A stretch of 64,000 bases of DNA from Kofleriaceae bacterium (GCA_024762925.1 JANTGM010000006.1:58412-122411), one strand, 5' to 3'. Shown: positions 51,646 through 60,708, counted from the stretch's first letter. Program-made: numbers and translations. The notes: generated by a model not told the origin, from the letters alone.

Positions 51646-52065
51646 TTACAGAGAGGCTAGGGTCTTTGCGGTGAAGCCGAAGAGCACCGTTAGCAACACC
51701 ACACCCGTTACAAACATCAAGAAGCGGTACTTCACAACGTTGGTGGTGGTGTGAATGGTGGCGTGTGCAATGCGCGTTAGGACATAGGCCGAGGCGATGA
51801 CCATGACTGCGGTATTAACTCCTCGCAGGGCCCACAAGAGAAAGCACAGAAGGTAAAAGAGAATTGGCGTTTCAAATTGGTTTCGCAGGTTGTTGTTGAT
51901 CTTGATGACCGACTCAGGCCAAGCACTCTGATCGAGCGCCGTCTTCTTCAGATCGACATTCCCGGCAGCAATCTCGTTTTTCTTCACCAGCGCCAAGCGC
52001 CCGTACATCAGAAGTGTGAGAAGCATCTGAGCGAGGAGGGGCCAGAGTATGAGGTGTTGGTCCAT
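51646..52065 (-). CDS. MAPEG-family membrane protein
   Basis: 139 residues with four membrane helices. MAPEG features: helix 1 LILWPLLAQMLLTLLMYGRL, the conserved N-terminal loop NNNLRNQFETPILFYLLC (RxxxNxxE-like glutathione-binding/active region), and ASAYVLTRIAHATIHTTTN in helix 3. Family members include glutathione-dependent transferases; many bacterial ones are uncharacterised. ATG 52065 follows TAGCCT by six bases. Confidence 0.88.
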   Translation of the reverse strand: MDQHLILWPLLAQMLLTLLMYGRLALVKKNEIAAGNVDLKKTALDQSAWPESVIKINNNLRNQFETPILFYLLCFLLWALRGVNTAVMVIASAYVLTRIAHATIHTTTNVVKYRFLMFVTGVVLLTVLFGFTAKTLASL

Positions 52066-52071
52066 TGGCCA

Positions 52072-52077
52072 AGGCTA
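52072..52077 (-). promoter_or_regulatory. -10 element TAGCCT, leaderless-type spacing
   Basis: Minus-strand TAGCCT, then TGGCCA, then ATG 52065; exact six-base spacing. Confidence 0.6.
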
Positions 52078-52090
52078 TCAGACACCGCTG

Positions 52091-52121
52091 TTGACAAGGA
52101 GCCGGAGAGGGTCGTTACACT
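52091..52121 (+). promoter_or_regulatory. Promoter TTGACA - 19 - TACACT before the GroES-like gene
   Basis: Consensus -35 TTGACA at 52091-52096 and TACACT at 52116-52121 (spacer 19, or 18 with TTACAC). The GTG start at 52131 is nine bases further, so the leader would be only two to three bases. No CIRCE element was seen. Confidence 0.6.
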
Positions 52122-52130
52122 GCGCTTGCC

Positions 52131-52475
52131 GTGAAAGCTCCAGCCAAGTCCCACCGTCTCATTTTGCCATTTGGTATGCGCGTACTGGTCAAGGTAATCA
52201 AAGACGAGGACCGCAGCGAAGGCGGGTTGTACCTGCCTGAAGGAGCCAAGGAGCAAACGCAAGAAGCGATGTATGGTGAGGTTATCGAGGTTGCACGTGA
52301 CAAGCCCACCACCGAAGAGATGGCGGAGAACGTGAGTGGCGTGCCGTCCCACTCCAAGGTGCTCTTTGCGAAAGACTCCGGAATCTGTGTGCCTTGGGAT
52401 GACTCGTTGCGACTGTTGGACGTGAAAGACATCCTCGCAACAGTAGAAGAACACTCAGGCGCCGAAGCCCACTAG
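52131..52475 (+). CDS. Lone GroES-like co-chaperonin
   Basis: 114 residues from GTG 52131. Cpn10 features: [18 protein letters not shown] at the start, a mobile-loop-like segment [20 protein letters not shown] with hydrophobic LYL where GroES has [13 protein letters not shown], and the C-terminal strand [16 protein letters not shown]. No groEL gene is adjacent. A 20-residue insertion ([15 protein letters not shown]) replaces the tight turn usual before the second beta half. It may be a secondary GroES working with a separate GroEL or a specialised Cpn10-like protein. Confidence 0.78.
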   Translation: MKAPAKSHRLILPFGMRVLVKVIKDEDRSEGGLYLPEGAKEQTQEAMYGEVIEVARDKPTTEEMAENVSGVPSHSKVLFAKDSGICVPWDDSLRLLDVKDILATVEEHSGAEAH

Positions 52476-52526
52476 CAGGGCGCTTGTTTTTGTTGCGACA
52501 GGCACTCGGAGCGTGCCTCTAGATTG

Positions 52527-53759
52527 ATGATGCTCCGAACAATCCAGAACCTCACAAGCAACGCACTTCTGTCCTCATTGCTCACCCTCACGACCGTTGC
52601 ATGTGGCGCAGAGGGCAGCACCGGAGAGCCTGGTGCCGAAGGCATGGTCGGTCCAGCAGGCCCGCAAGGCGAGCGGGGCCCACAGGGCGAGCCAGGGCCA
52701 GCAGGTGGTCCAGAAGGCCCACAAGGTCCGCAGGGCGAGCAAGGCCCACAGGGGGAGCCTGGAGTCGCGGGTGCTCAGGGGCCCGAAGGCGAGCCAGGAG
52801 CCGAGGGCCCGGTCGGCCCAGCCGGCCCAGCCGGTGCGACCGGTGCCGCTGGCGCGCCAGGGCTTCCCGGCGCGCAAGGTCTTCCGGGTGCTCCGGGTGC
52901 CACGGGGCCAGCGGGTCCAACAGGCCCCGCCGGTCCACAAGGCGCAACGGGGGCCCCGGGGGCGATCGGGTCAGCCTTTGGCGAGGAAGCCGCATCGTTT
53001 ATCGGCTTCACCACTGCGACATTTTCCGGCGATGTGGGAGGGCGAGCAGCCATGCATGCAGCTTGTGCGGCCGAATTCGCTGACAGTCATCTCTGCCACG
53101 CTTCTGAGTACTTGCTCTCGAACTCAGCGACGCCTGTACCTGCAACCGCAGCATGGCTTGATCGCAGTTGTGGCTCATCCGGAACTGATCACGTGGTTAC
53201 CGAAGATGCCGCGCATCCTCGCATTGGGCGCTACGTAGACGCGCATAGTGGCAATTGCTCCAATTGGAACTCCACTGTTTCGACGAGCAATGGAAGCGTC
53301 ATCGCGCCAACGGGCACAGGATTTCGCGATTGCACAAACGAACTTCCTCTCGCGTGTTGTGACTCGACCTTTCTCGAAGAGTTTGCGGGGTTCACCACCG
53401 CTCAAACTGACGGTGACATTGGAGGAAGAGCAGCAGCCCATGGGATCTGCGGTGCGGAGTTTCCCGGCAGTCATATGTGTCACTCCTCGGAGTACAGCCG
53501 AACGGTAACCACTGTGGCAGCACCGGCCGATGGCGCCTGGCTTGACCGAAGCGCAGCTCTGCGTCCCTCATCGCGCAACCTTAGCGTTAGTGAGGACTGT
53601 GCAAGCATCGACTTTGGCCGCTACGTTGATTCTCATAGCGGCAACTGCAGCAACTGGAATAGCAATATCTCAACAAGCAGCGGTCCAGCCATTCGCGAGG
53701 CGGGAGTTTCCCAGTTTCAAAGCTGTGAGACGGTTCACCCAATCGCATGTTGCTTCTAG
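52527..53759 (+). CDS. Collagen-like lipoprotein with duplicated Cys-rich domain
   Basis: 410 residues from ATG 52527 (a second ATG follows at once). The signal peptide ends in TTVACG (lipobox Cys near residue 28). An uninterrupted Gly-X-Y stretch of about 40 triplets follows (about 30-150; [20 protein letters not shown] style), predicted to form a trimeric collagen-like stalk. Then come two homologous domains of about 120 residues, each with FxTAxxxGDxGGRAAxHxxCxAEF, SHxCHxSEY, AWLDRS, [16 protein letters not shown] and a final CC. They are probably disulfide-bonded head domains. The layout is that of a surface-displayed trimeric adhesin or binding protein. No enzyme motif is seen. Confidence 0.85.
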   Translation: MMLRTIQNLTSNALLSSLLTLTTVACGAEGSTGEPGAEGMVGPAGPQGERGPQGEPGPAGGPEGPQGPQGEQGPQGEPGVAGAQGPEGEPGAEGPVGPAGPAGATGAAGAPGLPGAQGLPGAPGATGPAGPTGPAGPQGATGAPGAIGSAFGEEAASFIGFTTATFSGDVGGRAAMHAACAAEFADSHLCHASEYLLSNSATPVPATAAWLDRSCGSSGTDHVVTEDAAHPRIGRYVDAHSGNCSNWNSTVSTSNGSVIAPTGTGFRDCTNELPLACCDSTFLEEFAGFTTAQTDGDIGGRAAAHGICGAEFPGSHMCHSSEYSRTVTTVAAPADGAWLDRSAALRPSSRNLSVSEDCASIDFGRYVDSHSGNCSNWNSNISTSSGPAIREAGVSQFQSCETVHPIACCF

Positions 53760-54087
53760 GTCGCGTCTTCTAAGAGATATTCTAATGTTCTCCTAGCTGC
53801 GTCGAATCTCTCCTGATGGTCGCCACTCGCTTTCGTCGGGTTCTAGTGCGCGATTCATGGACATTGATTCGTGATCGCGAAGTCAGCTCGTTTTCTGGCG
53901 AGGCGGGCAGAGGGAGTTTGCTGGGGCAAGCGACCGAGGAACAAGGAAGAAGACTGGCTGAGCCAGTCTCTCCAGCAGGCGAGAAGACGAGTGAGCGCGT
54001 TCTATGCCTCTGGATCCCACACTAGAGCCGGGCAAAGTGCTTTTTCGCAAAGCCAAACAAATACGGCATTGGGCCATTTGCGGAATG
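53760..54087. other. 328-base gap between convergent genes
   Basis: Holds the full dispersed repeat (53841-54005). The short plus frames crossing it are not conserved between the repeat copies and are not called as genes. Confidence 0.5.
53841..54005 (+). repeat. Dispersed repeat, complete two-module copy
   Basis: Left module 53841-53904 matches the reverse complement of 36284-36347. Right module 53909-54005 matches the reverse complement of 63904-64000 with about five to six differences in 97 bases. The right module contains a near-perfect dyad AGACTGGCT-G-AGCCAGTCT (53951-53969); the left module has CGCGAT/ATCGCG arms. It lies after the collagen-like gene and before the end of the convergent kinase gene. 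Confidence 0.88.
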
Positions 54088-57000
54088 CTAAGAAGGTTTC
54101 GCAAGAGTGTCGTTGTGCAGATCCAGTTCGCAGCGCTCTGCGCGGGCCGACCATGACATCGCTTCGGCCATGGTCTTGGCCCTGGCGAGATGCTTGCGGG
54201 CACGGCTTTGCTCACCATGATGCTTTGCGTAGCGCCATCGCTCGCGGGCAACTTCGTAGAGCACCCACTGGTTGTCTGACTCACGGGCTAGATCCTCGGC
54301 TTCTGCAAGCATCTTTCGAGCCTTGGCTGTTTTTCCTTTGAAGTTGAGAAAACTCGCCATGAGCACACAGTGATGGGCCATGAGCACGGGATAGCCATCA
54401 GTGCTGGCCTTCACCATGGGCAAGATCTTCTTAAGTTGTGAAAGCCTTGTGCTTCGCTCGCTTTCACCGGACGTTTCCACAAGCAAACGCCGACCATAGG
54501 CGATGCCGATAAAGCCATGGCGCATGGTCAGAGGCAGTCGCTTGGGGTTGAGTCGCAACGAGAGGTATTCCTGCACGTTTCTCTCAAACAGCTCGCCAAC
54601 TTCGTCAACCTCGACCTGAAAGAGAATGGTGTGACTGAGTCGTTGCGCCCGCCACCAACGCCCGTCAGAGCTTGCAAGACCACCTTTGAGATGGTCGCGT
54701 GCTTCCTCGATTCGTCCCCGCATTGCGAGCACTGGAGAGGCGTAGGAACGGTAGCTATGGCCGCGTGATGGCTCGAGTGAACCAACCGCAGCGTCGTATT
54801 GAAACGCGTGTTCAAGCGCATTCCAGCATGCCTCGCTTTGACCTCGCACGAGACGATTCCAGGCCAGGGCAGCAGCGCCCGAGTAGTAATCGATGGGCTC
54901 GTAGAGAGGGCGGAACTCTGCGAGCGCAGCGGCAAGGGGCGCATCTGATGGTTCTGCGAGCATGCCTTTGCAGATGCTGTTGTAGAGCTGAACGCGTGCA
55001 ACACCAACTGGGTCCCCAAACTCCGATGCCGCCTCTTCTGCGCGCTTCTGCAGTTTCACAGCGAGCTTCTTTTTTCGCAGTGAGGCAGCAGTCGCAGCAG
55101 CCAACATGTACCACTCCACAAGTTCCCGGCTTGGACCCAGCACCGCTGTAGACCGAAGCACAACTGCTGAGCAGCGAAGCAGCTCCAGAGGGGCTAGGTG
55201 AAAGTAGTAGCATTGTCCGAGATTGAAATACAGCTGTGCAGTGCGTGTCTCTTGCTCGCGTTCCCGCGGGGAGAGATTGGGCGGCCGATTGCGCCACAAG
55301 CGCACCAGCCCCAGCAGAAAGCTGCCCAGCGCTGTGAGCCATTTCAAAAATGCGCTCTTCGATGGCTCACGTCCAAGCTCGGCGAGTCCTTTCCTAAACT
55401 CGTCAATCGCTGTACGGGTATCAAGAAAACTCATATGGACCCTGGCAATTCCTGAGTACGTCGCAGCACGTTGCAAGGGATCGGTAGAGTTCTCAAGAAC
55501 CTCGGCGTAGTTTGCGAGTGCATCAGCGGATGCGCCTACCTGAGCTGCCACGTTCGCCACCAACAAACGTTCTTCAGCACCAACCTTAATCCCTGCGGAT
55601 TGGGCAGCTTTGGTCGCACAGCCTAGATACTGGTGTGCCTGTAGATAGGCAAAACTCTCATACGCCATGCGGCCTGCTCGGAGGTTCGTCTCGTGGACTC
55701 GAGCAAGTTTCTTGGGTGGACTTGCCATGTGCCAGTGGTGTGCCAGAGCGTATATGGTTTCAGAGCCACCTTCTGCCTCTGACTCGAGGGCCTCGGCGAT
55801 GCACTGATGCACGCGCTTGGCTTCACTCTCACCAAGATCGCTATAAAGGGCTTCGCGGACACGATCATGATAGGGCTCAATGCTGTCGCGTTCGCCAGTA
55901 CCTGTGCTTCGAACAAAGTGGCCTGCGCGCAGCTCGACGAAGGCTCGACGATCTTCCTCGCCAAGTTGTGCGGCTTTCTGCGCCACGCCCACACTCATCC
56001 GCCAACCCGATACGCTCACTACACGAAGTAGGCGATTGGCTTCAGCTGAGAGTAGTTCTGCCCGAGCCCGAATGACCGAGTCCAAGCTCGCTACGTTCTG
56101 GGACTCTTGAGTCGAAAGCTGGGTCACTGCGTAGCGAGCGAGCTCATGAACGAAGTAGGGACTCCCCTTGGCCTCTTCGGCAATCTGTAGTGCCTTGCGT
56201 TCCAGGTCGCCATCTGGATCAAGTTCGCCATCTGGATCAAGTTCGCCAAGAAGCATGCTGGCCAACTCGCTAAGCACGTCAACCGAGAGCGGCCCGATCT
56301 CGATGGTCCGAATGGTTTCCAGATGGCGGCCCAGTGCCTTGAACAGAGCGGGCAACAGAGCGCTTGCCTCGACATGCTCACTTCGGTAGCCAGCGACGAA
56401 GAGCAGTCTTGGGCCGTCTGGGCCCAAGAGCCGAGCTAGGAAGGCCGCACTCTCCACATCGCCCCATTGCAGGTCGTCGATGTACAAGGCCAAGGCGGTT
56501 GTCCTCGCGAGACGATGCACAAGGTCGGCGAGAGCGTTGAAGGCGCGGCGTTGCAGCTCGGCAGGGGTTCCACCCGTCTTGCCCGCACCGCTCATGAGCG
56601 CAATCGCTTCAACTCGTGCGAGAACTGGGAAGGCGGTTGCTAGGGCGAGCACGTCATCGGGCAATAAGCCTTCAAGCTCCTCGTTTTCGAGGGTCAACAG
56701 GTGCCTGGCAATCGAGTCAACCAAGCTATCAAGAGCCTTGTAGGGAACTGATTCCTGCTCGTAACAGCGTCCCGTGAGTATTACAGCCTCGGTCGTCTTC
56801 GTGAGCTCGTTGAAGAAATGGTCCACGAGCACACTCTTTCCGAAGCCTGATTGCCCCTGGACAAAAACGCCCACGCCCTTGCCCTTGCGGCTGTCTTCCC
56901 AGGCACTGTTAAGAGATGAGAGTTCTTCTGAGCGTCCTACGAGGTGGTTGAGGGGGCGCGATACGCTGCTGTCGAGAGGACTGCTGTCGGGCGTGCCCTC

Positions 57001-57966
57001 AGTGTCCCTCTTCTCGTTCTTAATGCGCCGAAGTACTTCGCCGCCAGTGGGTCTTGAACTTGGGGCTCGTCGAAGAAGATCGATGCAGAGACCCACCAAG
57101 TGCTCTGGCCCACCGCACTGGAGTAGAGGCTGCAGATCAACTTCGCGTTCGCGCTTGGTCCTAAGAACTACCGAGGGGTCGCCCGAAAACGGACGGTGGC
57201 GCGTGAGCGCCTCATGCAGAATGACTCCAAGGGCGTACCAATCACTTGCCGGGGAGGGTTCGATCTTGTCCAGCAGTTCGGGCGCCATATACGAGGGCGT
57301 TCCGGCAACCTCATCGTCGGCGTTGCATCGTTTGCCAGCGAGTTCCGTGATGACGCCGAAGTCGAGCACAACGACACGTCCCTCATCTGTCACAATCACA
57401 TTCGAGGGTTTAATGTCCCGGTGAAGGTGCCCTGTGTTGTGAAGGGCTTCGAGTGCCTCAGCCAGTTGGAGCATCGCGTCCTGCAATAGCTCTGGCTTGG
57501 CCGGTGCAGCGAGTGGCTTCTTTCTGGAGTCGACGGCGGGGCCGAGTCCACCTTCCGCAATCGCAATGGTGACTTCAGTGACACCTGCGTCCTGGGCAGG
57601 TTGTTGGGCGAGGTCGATGGTGGCGGTAATTGGGGATTTTTCTGATGGTGGCTCTGTGTCGCGAACATAGGAGAGGAAGTCACGTCCCTTAACCAGCTCC
57701 ATCGTGAAGAACCAGTCATCTCCTGTCGAAACCAGATCGTAGAGCGCAACCAGATTTGGGTGGGCCACGTTTGCGAGGGAGCGAAACTCACGCTTGAAGC
57801 GATAGATAGAAGCTGCATCGGGAACCAGGAGCTTCTTGAGCGCGACTCGCTGGTTGCGTTCGCAATCGAGGGCGCTGTAGACCTCTCCCATCCCGCCTCG
57901 ACCAAGAGGACCCTCTATTTTGAAGCGTTCGCTCTGCACAGATTGCAATTCCCTGCACGGATTCAT
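54088..57966 (-). CDS. Ser/Thr protein kinase - AAA ATPase - TPR fusion (PknK-like)
   Basis: 1292 residues. An SD-like GGAG precedes the ATG, with TAGGAT (-10) 16 bases up. The kinase domain (about 15-300) has GPLGRGGMGEVY, VALKKLL (Lys44), HLHRDIKPSNVIV and VLDFGV, with an inserted Pro/Ala-rich segment of about 60 residues before the catalytic loop. A signalling ATPase domain follows (LVGRSEELSSLN, Walker A GQSGFGKS, ALYIDDLQWGD as Walker B), and then about 700 residues of TPR-like helices. This architecture is used for regulated scaffolding or transcription-control kinases. A tandem 18-base repeat (56207-56242) encodes DPDGEL twice. Confidence 0.92.
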   Translation of the reverse strand: MNPCRELQSVQSERFKIEGPLGRGGMGEVYSALDCERNQRVALKKLLVPDAASIYRFKREFRSLANVAHPNLVALYDLVSTGDDWFFTMELVKGRDFLSYVRDTEPPSEKSPITATIDLAQQPAQDAGVTEVTIAIAEGGLGPAVDSRKKPLAAPAKPELLQDAMLQLAEALEALHNTGHLHRDIKPSNVIVTDEGRVVVLDFGVITELAGKRCNADDEVAGTPSYMAPELLDKIEPSPASDWYALGVILHEALTRHRPFSGDPSVVLRTKREREVDLQPLLQCGGPEHLVGLCIDLLRRAPSSRPTGGEVLRRIKNEKRDTEGTPDSSPLDSSVSRPLNHLVGRSEELSSLNSAWEDSRKGKGVGVFVQGQSGFGKSVLVDHFFNELTKTTEAVILTGRCYEQESVPYKALDSLVDSIARHLLTLENEELEGLLPDDVLALATAFPVLARVEAIALMSGAGKTGGTPAELQRRAFNALADLVHRLARTTALALYIDDLQWGDVESAAFLARLLGPDGPRLLFVAGYRSEHVEASALLPALFKALGRHLETIRTIEIGPLSVDVLSELASMLLGELDPDGELDPDGDLERKALQIAEEAKGSPYFVHELARYAVTQLSTQESQNVASLDSVIRARAELLSAEANRLLRVVSVSGWRMSVGVAQKAAQLGEEDRRAFVELRAGHFVRSTGTGERDSIEPYHDRVREALYSDLGESEAKRVHQCIAEALESEAEGGSETIYALAHHWHMASPPKKLARVHETNLRAGRMAYESFAYLQAHQYLGCATKAAQSAGIKVGAEERLLVANVAAQVGASADALANYAEVLENSTDPLQRAATYSGIARVHMSFLDTRTAIDEFRKGLAELGREPSKSAFLKWLTALGSFLLGLVRLWRNRPPNLSPREREQETRTAQLYFNLGQCYYFHLAPLELLRCSAVVLRSTAVLGPSRELVEWYMLAAATAASLRKKKLAVKLQKRAEEAASEFGDPVGVARVQLYNSICKGMLAEPSDAPLAAALAEFRPLYEPIDYYSGAAALAWNRLVRGQSEACWNALEHAFQYDAAVGSLEPSRGHSYRSYASPVLAMRGRIEEARDHLKGGLASSDGRWWRAQRLSHTILFQVEVDEVGELFERNVQEYLSLRLNPKRLPLTMRHGFIGIAYGRRLLVETSGESERSTRLSQLKKILPMVKASTDGYPVLMAHHCVLMASFLNFKGKTAKARKMLAEAEDLARESDNQWVLYEVARERWRYAKHHGEQSRARKHLARAKTMAEAMSWSARAERCELDLHNDTLAKPS
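56207..56242 (-). repeat. In-frame 18-base tandem duplication within the kinase gene
   Basis: TCGCCATCTGGATCAAGT is repeated twice without change, followed by a partial copy; it encodes DPDGEL repeated in an acidic loop between ATPase and TPR regions. Confidence 0.9.
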
Positions 57967-58149
57967 CTCCTGCGGCCCTGCAATCCTACCTCGCGTCGCG
58001 AGAGCAACCTCGAAATCAAATTCGTCACAGCCTTGGTGGTTGTCCTAATCCTTTGAAATCAAGCTCTTGTCGCCGTTGCTCACGATTCCTACCCATTTTC
58101 TATATTCGGTCAAGGTGATGAACTCTTGACTGCGTATAGGAGCTTTTCC

Positions 58150-58190
58150 CCCATACAAAAAGAAGAGGCGCAGCCTAATGCCGCGCCTCT
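58150..58190 (-). terminator. Intrinsic terminator of the VWA lipoprotein gene
   Basis: On the minus strand AGAGGCGC and GCGCCTCT (58164-58171 and 58183-58190 on the plus) form an eight-base stem with an 11-base loop, followed by TTCTTTTTGT. Confidence 0.8.
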
Positions 58191-58211
58191 CAAGTGGGTC
58201 TGTGGATCACT

Positions 58212-59594
58212 CTAGTCGATAATCGGCCCCTCACAGCCTGTGAGAATCTCGACTGCCGCTGCCTCATCCGCTTCGACTACGGAACATGTCGTTGGGCAAA
58301 GTGAGATCTCGCCTTCCTCGCTGACATACCAGGAGTCGTCTGCACAAGAGGCTTCATCTGCCACGCGGTCCAAAGAGTTGGCATCACCAACACCACCTGG
58401 CGTGTATGTCACCACGACTCGATTGAGGTCGATTGTTTCGCCTTCTGGTGCAGTTGGCGGCGCGAACGTGCAAGGCACACCCACCGACTCCACAACGCCC
58501 TGGGCCACTTCTTGGAAGATGACATCGTAGTGATCCGGTTCGCAGAGCGGAAAGCGAAGTCCCCCCGTAAGAACACTGAGTGCTTGGTATTCAACACCGG
58601 GGTTCACAGCTCCGTTCGTGCACTTCACGTTTTCGATTGGATCGCTTGGCAAGTGCGCAATCGTCGGGTCGCCAGCATCCTTGGCTTGCAGACCGACGAT
58701 GGAGTGGAATACGTAGTTGCGCTCTGCCGCCGTTCCGAATGCCGCCGGGTCGAGTGCTAGTAATGCGTCGTCGAACTCTGTCGCCGTCAGGTCGGTGGCG
58801 GAGTCATCGGTGAACTCAAGAATGACTTTGAAGGAGTCCGGTCGGAGCCACTCAGACCAGCCGGTTGGGGCAAGACCAAAGCCATCTGCATTGTCGTATG
58901 AGTTGAGAAGTTTCCCTAAGCTATTGTGGCTGCCAATCTCCGTGCTGTAGTGCTTGAAGGTATCAGTGAGCGTTGGCTGTGCCGGTATTGGATTGCATGA
59001 GTGGCCGCTGAGTGGAGACTCGATGCAGATGCTCTCTGGGCCGTTATAATCGCCATGCGTTGAGACCATGATGATTCGGTAGTCAATGCCACTGTTGCCG
59101 ATTGTCGTTGCAAAGTTCGTGTTGATGTTGTTCTGAACGCCGAGAATCTCCTGCCCCATGGAGCCGGAATTGTCGATGACAAAGATGATGTCAACGGGCT
59201 TAGATATCGACACGGCTTCCGCTGAGTCTTGTGCACATGCTTCATCAGGCTCGTTTGGATCCGTCCCAAGGGTAATCTCGTCGCCGTCGGAGACTCCATC
59301 ATCATCTGAGTCAGGATCGTTTGGATCCGTCCCTAGTGCGTCCTCGTCGCCATCACTCAATCCATCGCCATCCGAATCAGAGTTATTCGGATCTGTCCCA
59401 TTCTCAACTTCCTCCGAATCGCAGATACCATCACCATCGGTATCCGCATCGGTGCAAATTGGTGGATCCGAGATGGTGCCAGCGTCGGCACCGCTTGGCT
59501 CACCATCTCCGGGATCAGAGCCACAGGCGAGAGAAGCGCCAGAAATGAGAGCGCAGAGAACAAGAGCATTGGTAAATCGCAAGGGGGATTGCAT
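58212..59594 (-). CDS. VWA-domain lipoprotein with thrombospondin type-3 repeats
   Basis: 460 residues from ATG 59594. The signal peptide ends LACG (lipobox). Residues about 30-120 are calcium-binding TSP3-type repeats (DADTDGDGICDSEEVENGTD, DSDGDGLSDGDEDALGTDP and two more). A VWA domain follows with an intact MIDAS start DNSGSMG (DxSxS) and TDDSATD. The C-terminal 120 residues are Cys-containing. It is probably an outer-membrane adhesin or calcium-dependent binding protein. TATGAT lies eight bases before the ATG. Confidence 0.9.
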   Translation of the reverse strand: MQSPLRFTNALVLCALISGASLACGSDPGDGEPSGADAGTISDPPICTDADTDGDGICDSEEVENGTDPNNSDSDGDGLSDGDEDALGTDPNDPDSDDDGVSDGDEITLGTDPNEPDEACAQDSAEAVSISKPVDIIFVIDNSGSMGQEILGVQNNINTNFATTIGNSGIDYRIIMVSTHGDYNGPESICIESPLSGHSCNPIPAQPTLTDTFKHYSTEIGSHNSLGKLLNSYDNADGFGLAPTGWSEWLRPDSFKVILEFTDDSATDLTATEFDDALLALDPAAFGTAAERNYVFHSIVGLQAKDAGDPTIAHLPSDPIENVKCTNGAVNPGVEYQALSVLTGGLRFPLCEPDHYDVIFQEVAQGVVESVGVPCTFAPPTAPEGETIDLNRVVVTYTPGGVGDANSLDRVADEASCADDSWYVSEEGEISLCPTTCSVVEADEAAAVEILTGCEGPIID

Positions 59595-59602
59595 GTTGTA
59601 CA

Positions 59603-59608
59603 ATCATA
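59603..59608 (-). promoter_or_regulatory. -10 element TATGAT before the VWA lipoprotein gene
   Basis: Minus-strand TATGAT, then eight bases, then ATG 59594; near-leaderless spacing. A TTG at 59601-59603 overlaps the -10 box, so it is not the start. Confidence 0.4.
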
Positions 59609-59707
59609 GCTCTCTATCTCACTGAAATCACTGTATGTATTTGGCTCCGTTGGACGCGATCCAGCGTTGATGTAGTAAGAACTACTCCTACTGGGACGTG
59701 TGTGGGC

Positions 59708-60697
59708 CTAGTAGGAGCCCTGGATCCCTATGCTTGCTGTGCCAATCTGCAGACCGATCTTGGGTGCGGATTTGGGCTCGGATTCGTCACCTGAGAGCAT
59801 CAGAAATGTACCTACTCCAATGGCCACCACACCGACTCCATAGAAACCGGCCATGATCGCCCGTTCCCGTCGTAGATCGTCAATAAGAGCCCTGCGAGAT
59901 TCGCCACTTGGAAGCTCTTCTAGGTCAGAACGAACCCCAACAGCGCGAAGGTGAAAAACGCCACCCGCAACCGCCAATCCTGTGCCGGTAGCAAGGGCGA
60001 TCCACGCGGAACGCTTTGAAGACGTTTGTGCGTCGGTGGAGCTCAATCTAGTGTTCGTTGAGATGATCGCATTGGGCTCTGTTGTGTGTTCTGGTGTGGG
60101 CAGGACTGGCAGAGGAATCTCTGTGAGTGAGATGGACACGGTCTGAAGTTCTTTTCCATTGGTTGCAACTTGAATGGTCGCGCTTTGGGGTTTGTAGCCG
60201 TCAGCACGCGCCTGGTAGCTTTGCTCGCCCGCTTCTAACCAGACTGTTCTCGGCAACGAGAAGGTGGCGCCATGGCCTAGTTTGGGCACCTCTACCCGAA
60301 CGCCATCGTGGGTTGCGCGAAACTTCACTTGCGCAAAGGGGCCCGACTTGAGCTTGCGATCCACATAGGCATACGCCGCGCTTACCTCTGCGACCCTGGC
60401 AGCTGGCAGCTGGTCGGCACTGCTGAGGCATTCTCCAAGAAAGAAGTATGCCGGTGCTAGAGCATCCAGATTGTAGTGCGCCAAGCCCACGTTGCAGGTT
60501 CTCTCGGGTGTTGGATCGAGTGCCCGTGCCTCTTCGTAGAGTGCAAGCGCTCCAGCAACGTCGTTCTTCTTCCGAACTTCCTTGGCAGCATCATCGAGCT
60601 GGCTGGCCTGCTCTTTTGGGCTTGGGTCGGCAAGGGCGCCTTGTGACACAAAGAGCGTTGCCGCGAAGACAGTTGCGAATACGCGCGAAGAGGTCAT
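59708..60697 (-). CDS. TPR and PEGA-type exported protein with membrane helices
   Basis: 329 residues from ATG 60697; the frame is open further upstream but the signal peptide (SRVFATVFAATLFVSQGALA) begins here. The mature part is a TPR-like region (KEQASQLDDAAKEVRKKNDV, GALALYEEARALDP, AYFFLGECLSSADQ), then a PEGA-like beta domain (GATFSLPRTVWLEAGEQSYQ, ARADGYKPQSATIQV). Two hydrophobic helices follow near residues 235-255 and 290-310. This TPR/PEGA combination is frequent in Myxococcota; function unknown. It is divergent from the 60771 lipoprotein gene. Confidence 0.78.
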   Translation of the reverse strand: MTSSRVFATVFAATLFVSQGALADPSPKEQASQLDDAAKEVRKKNDVAGALALYEEARALDPTPERTCNVGLAHYNLDALAPAYFFLGECLSSADQLPAARVAEVSAAYAYVDRKLKSGPFAQVKFRATHDGVRVEVPKLGHGATFSLPRTVWLEAGEQSYQARADGYKPQSATIQVATNGKELQTVSISLTEIPLPVLPTPEHTTEPNAIISTNTRLSSTDAQTSSKRSAWIALATGTGLAVAGGVFHLRAVGVRSDLEELPSGESRRALIDDLRRERAIMAGFYGVGVVAIGVGTFLMLSGDESEPKSAPKIGLQIGTASIGIQGSY

Positions 60698-60708
60698 GAA
60701 CACCTTGC

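Noticed and set aside
52600..52980. Repetitive DNA that could be taken for a CRISPR array
   Set aside because: It is the Gly-X-Y coding stretch; period is nine bases, in frame, with no fixed repeat or spacer.
53816..54025. 69-codon plus frame in the repeat
   Set aside because: Substitutions between repeat copies are not frame-conserving; no SD or TANNNT at its start.
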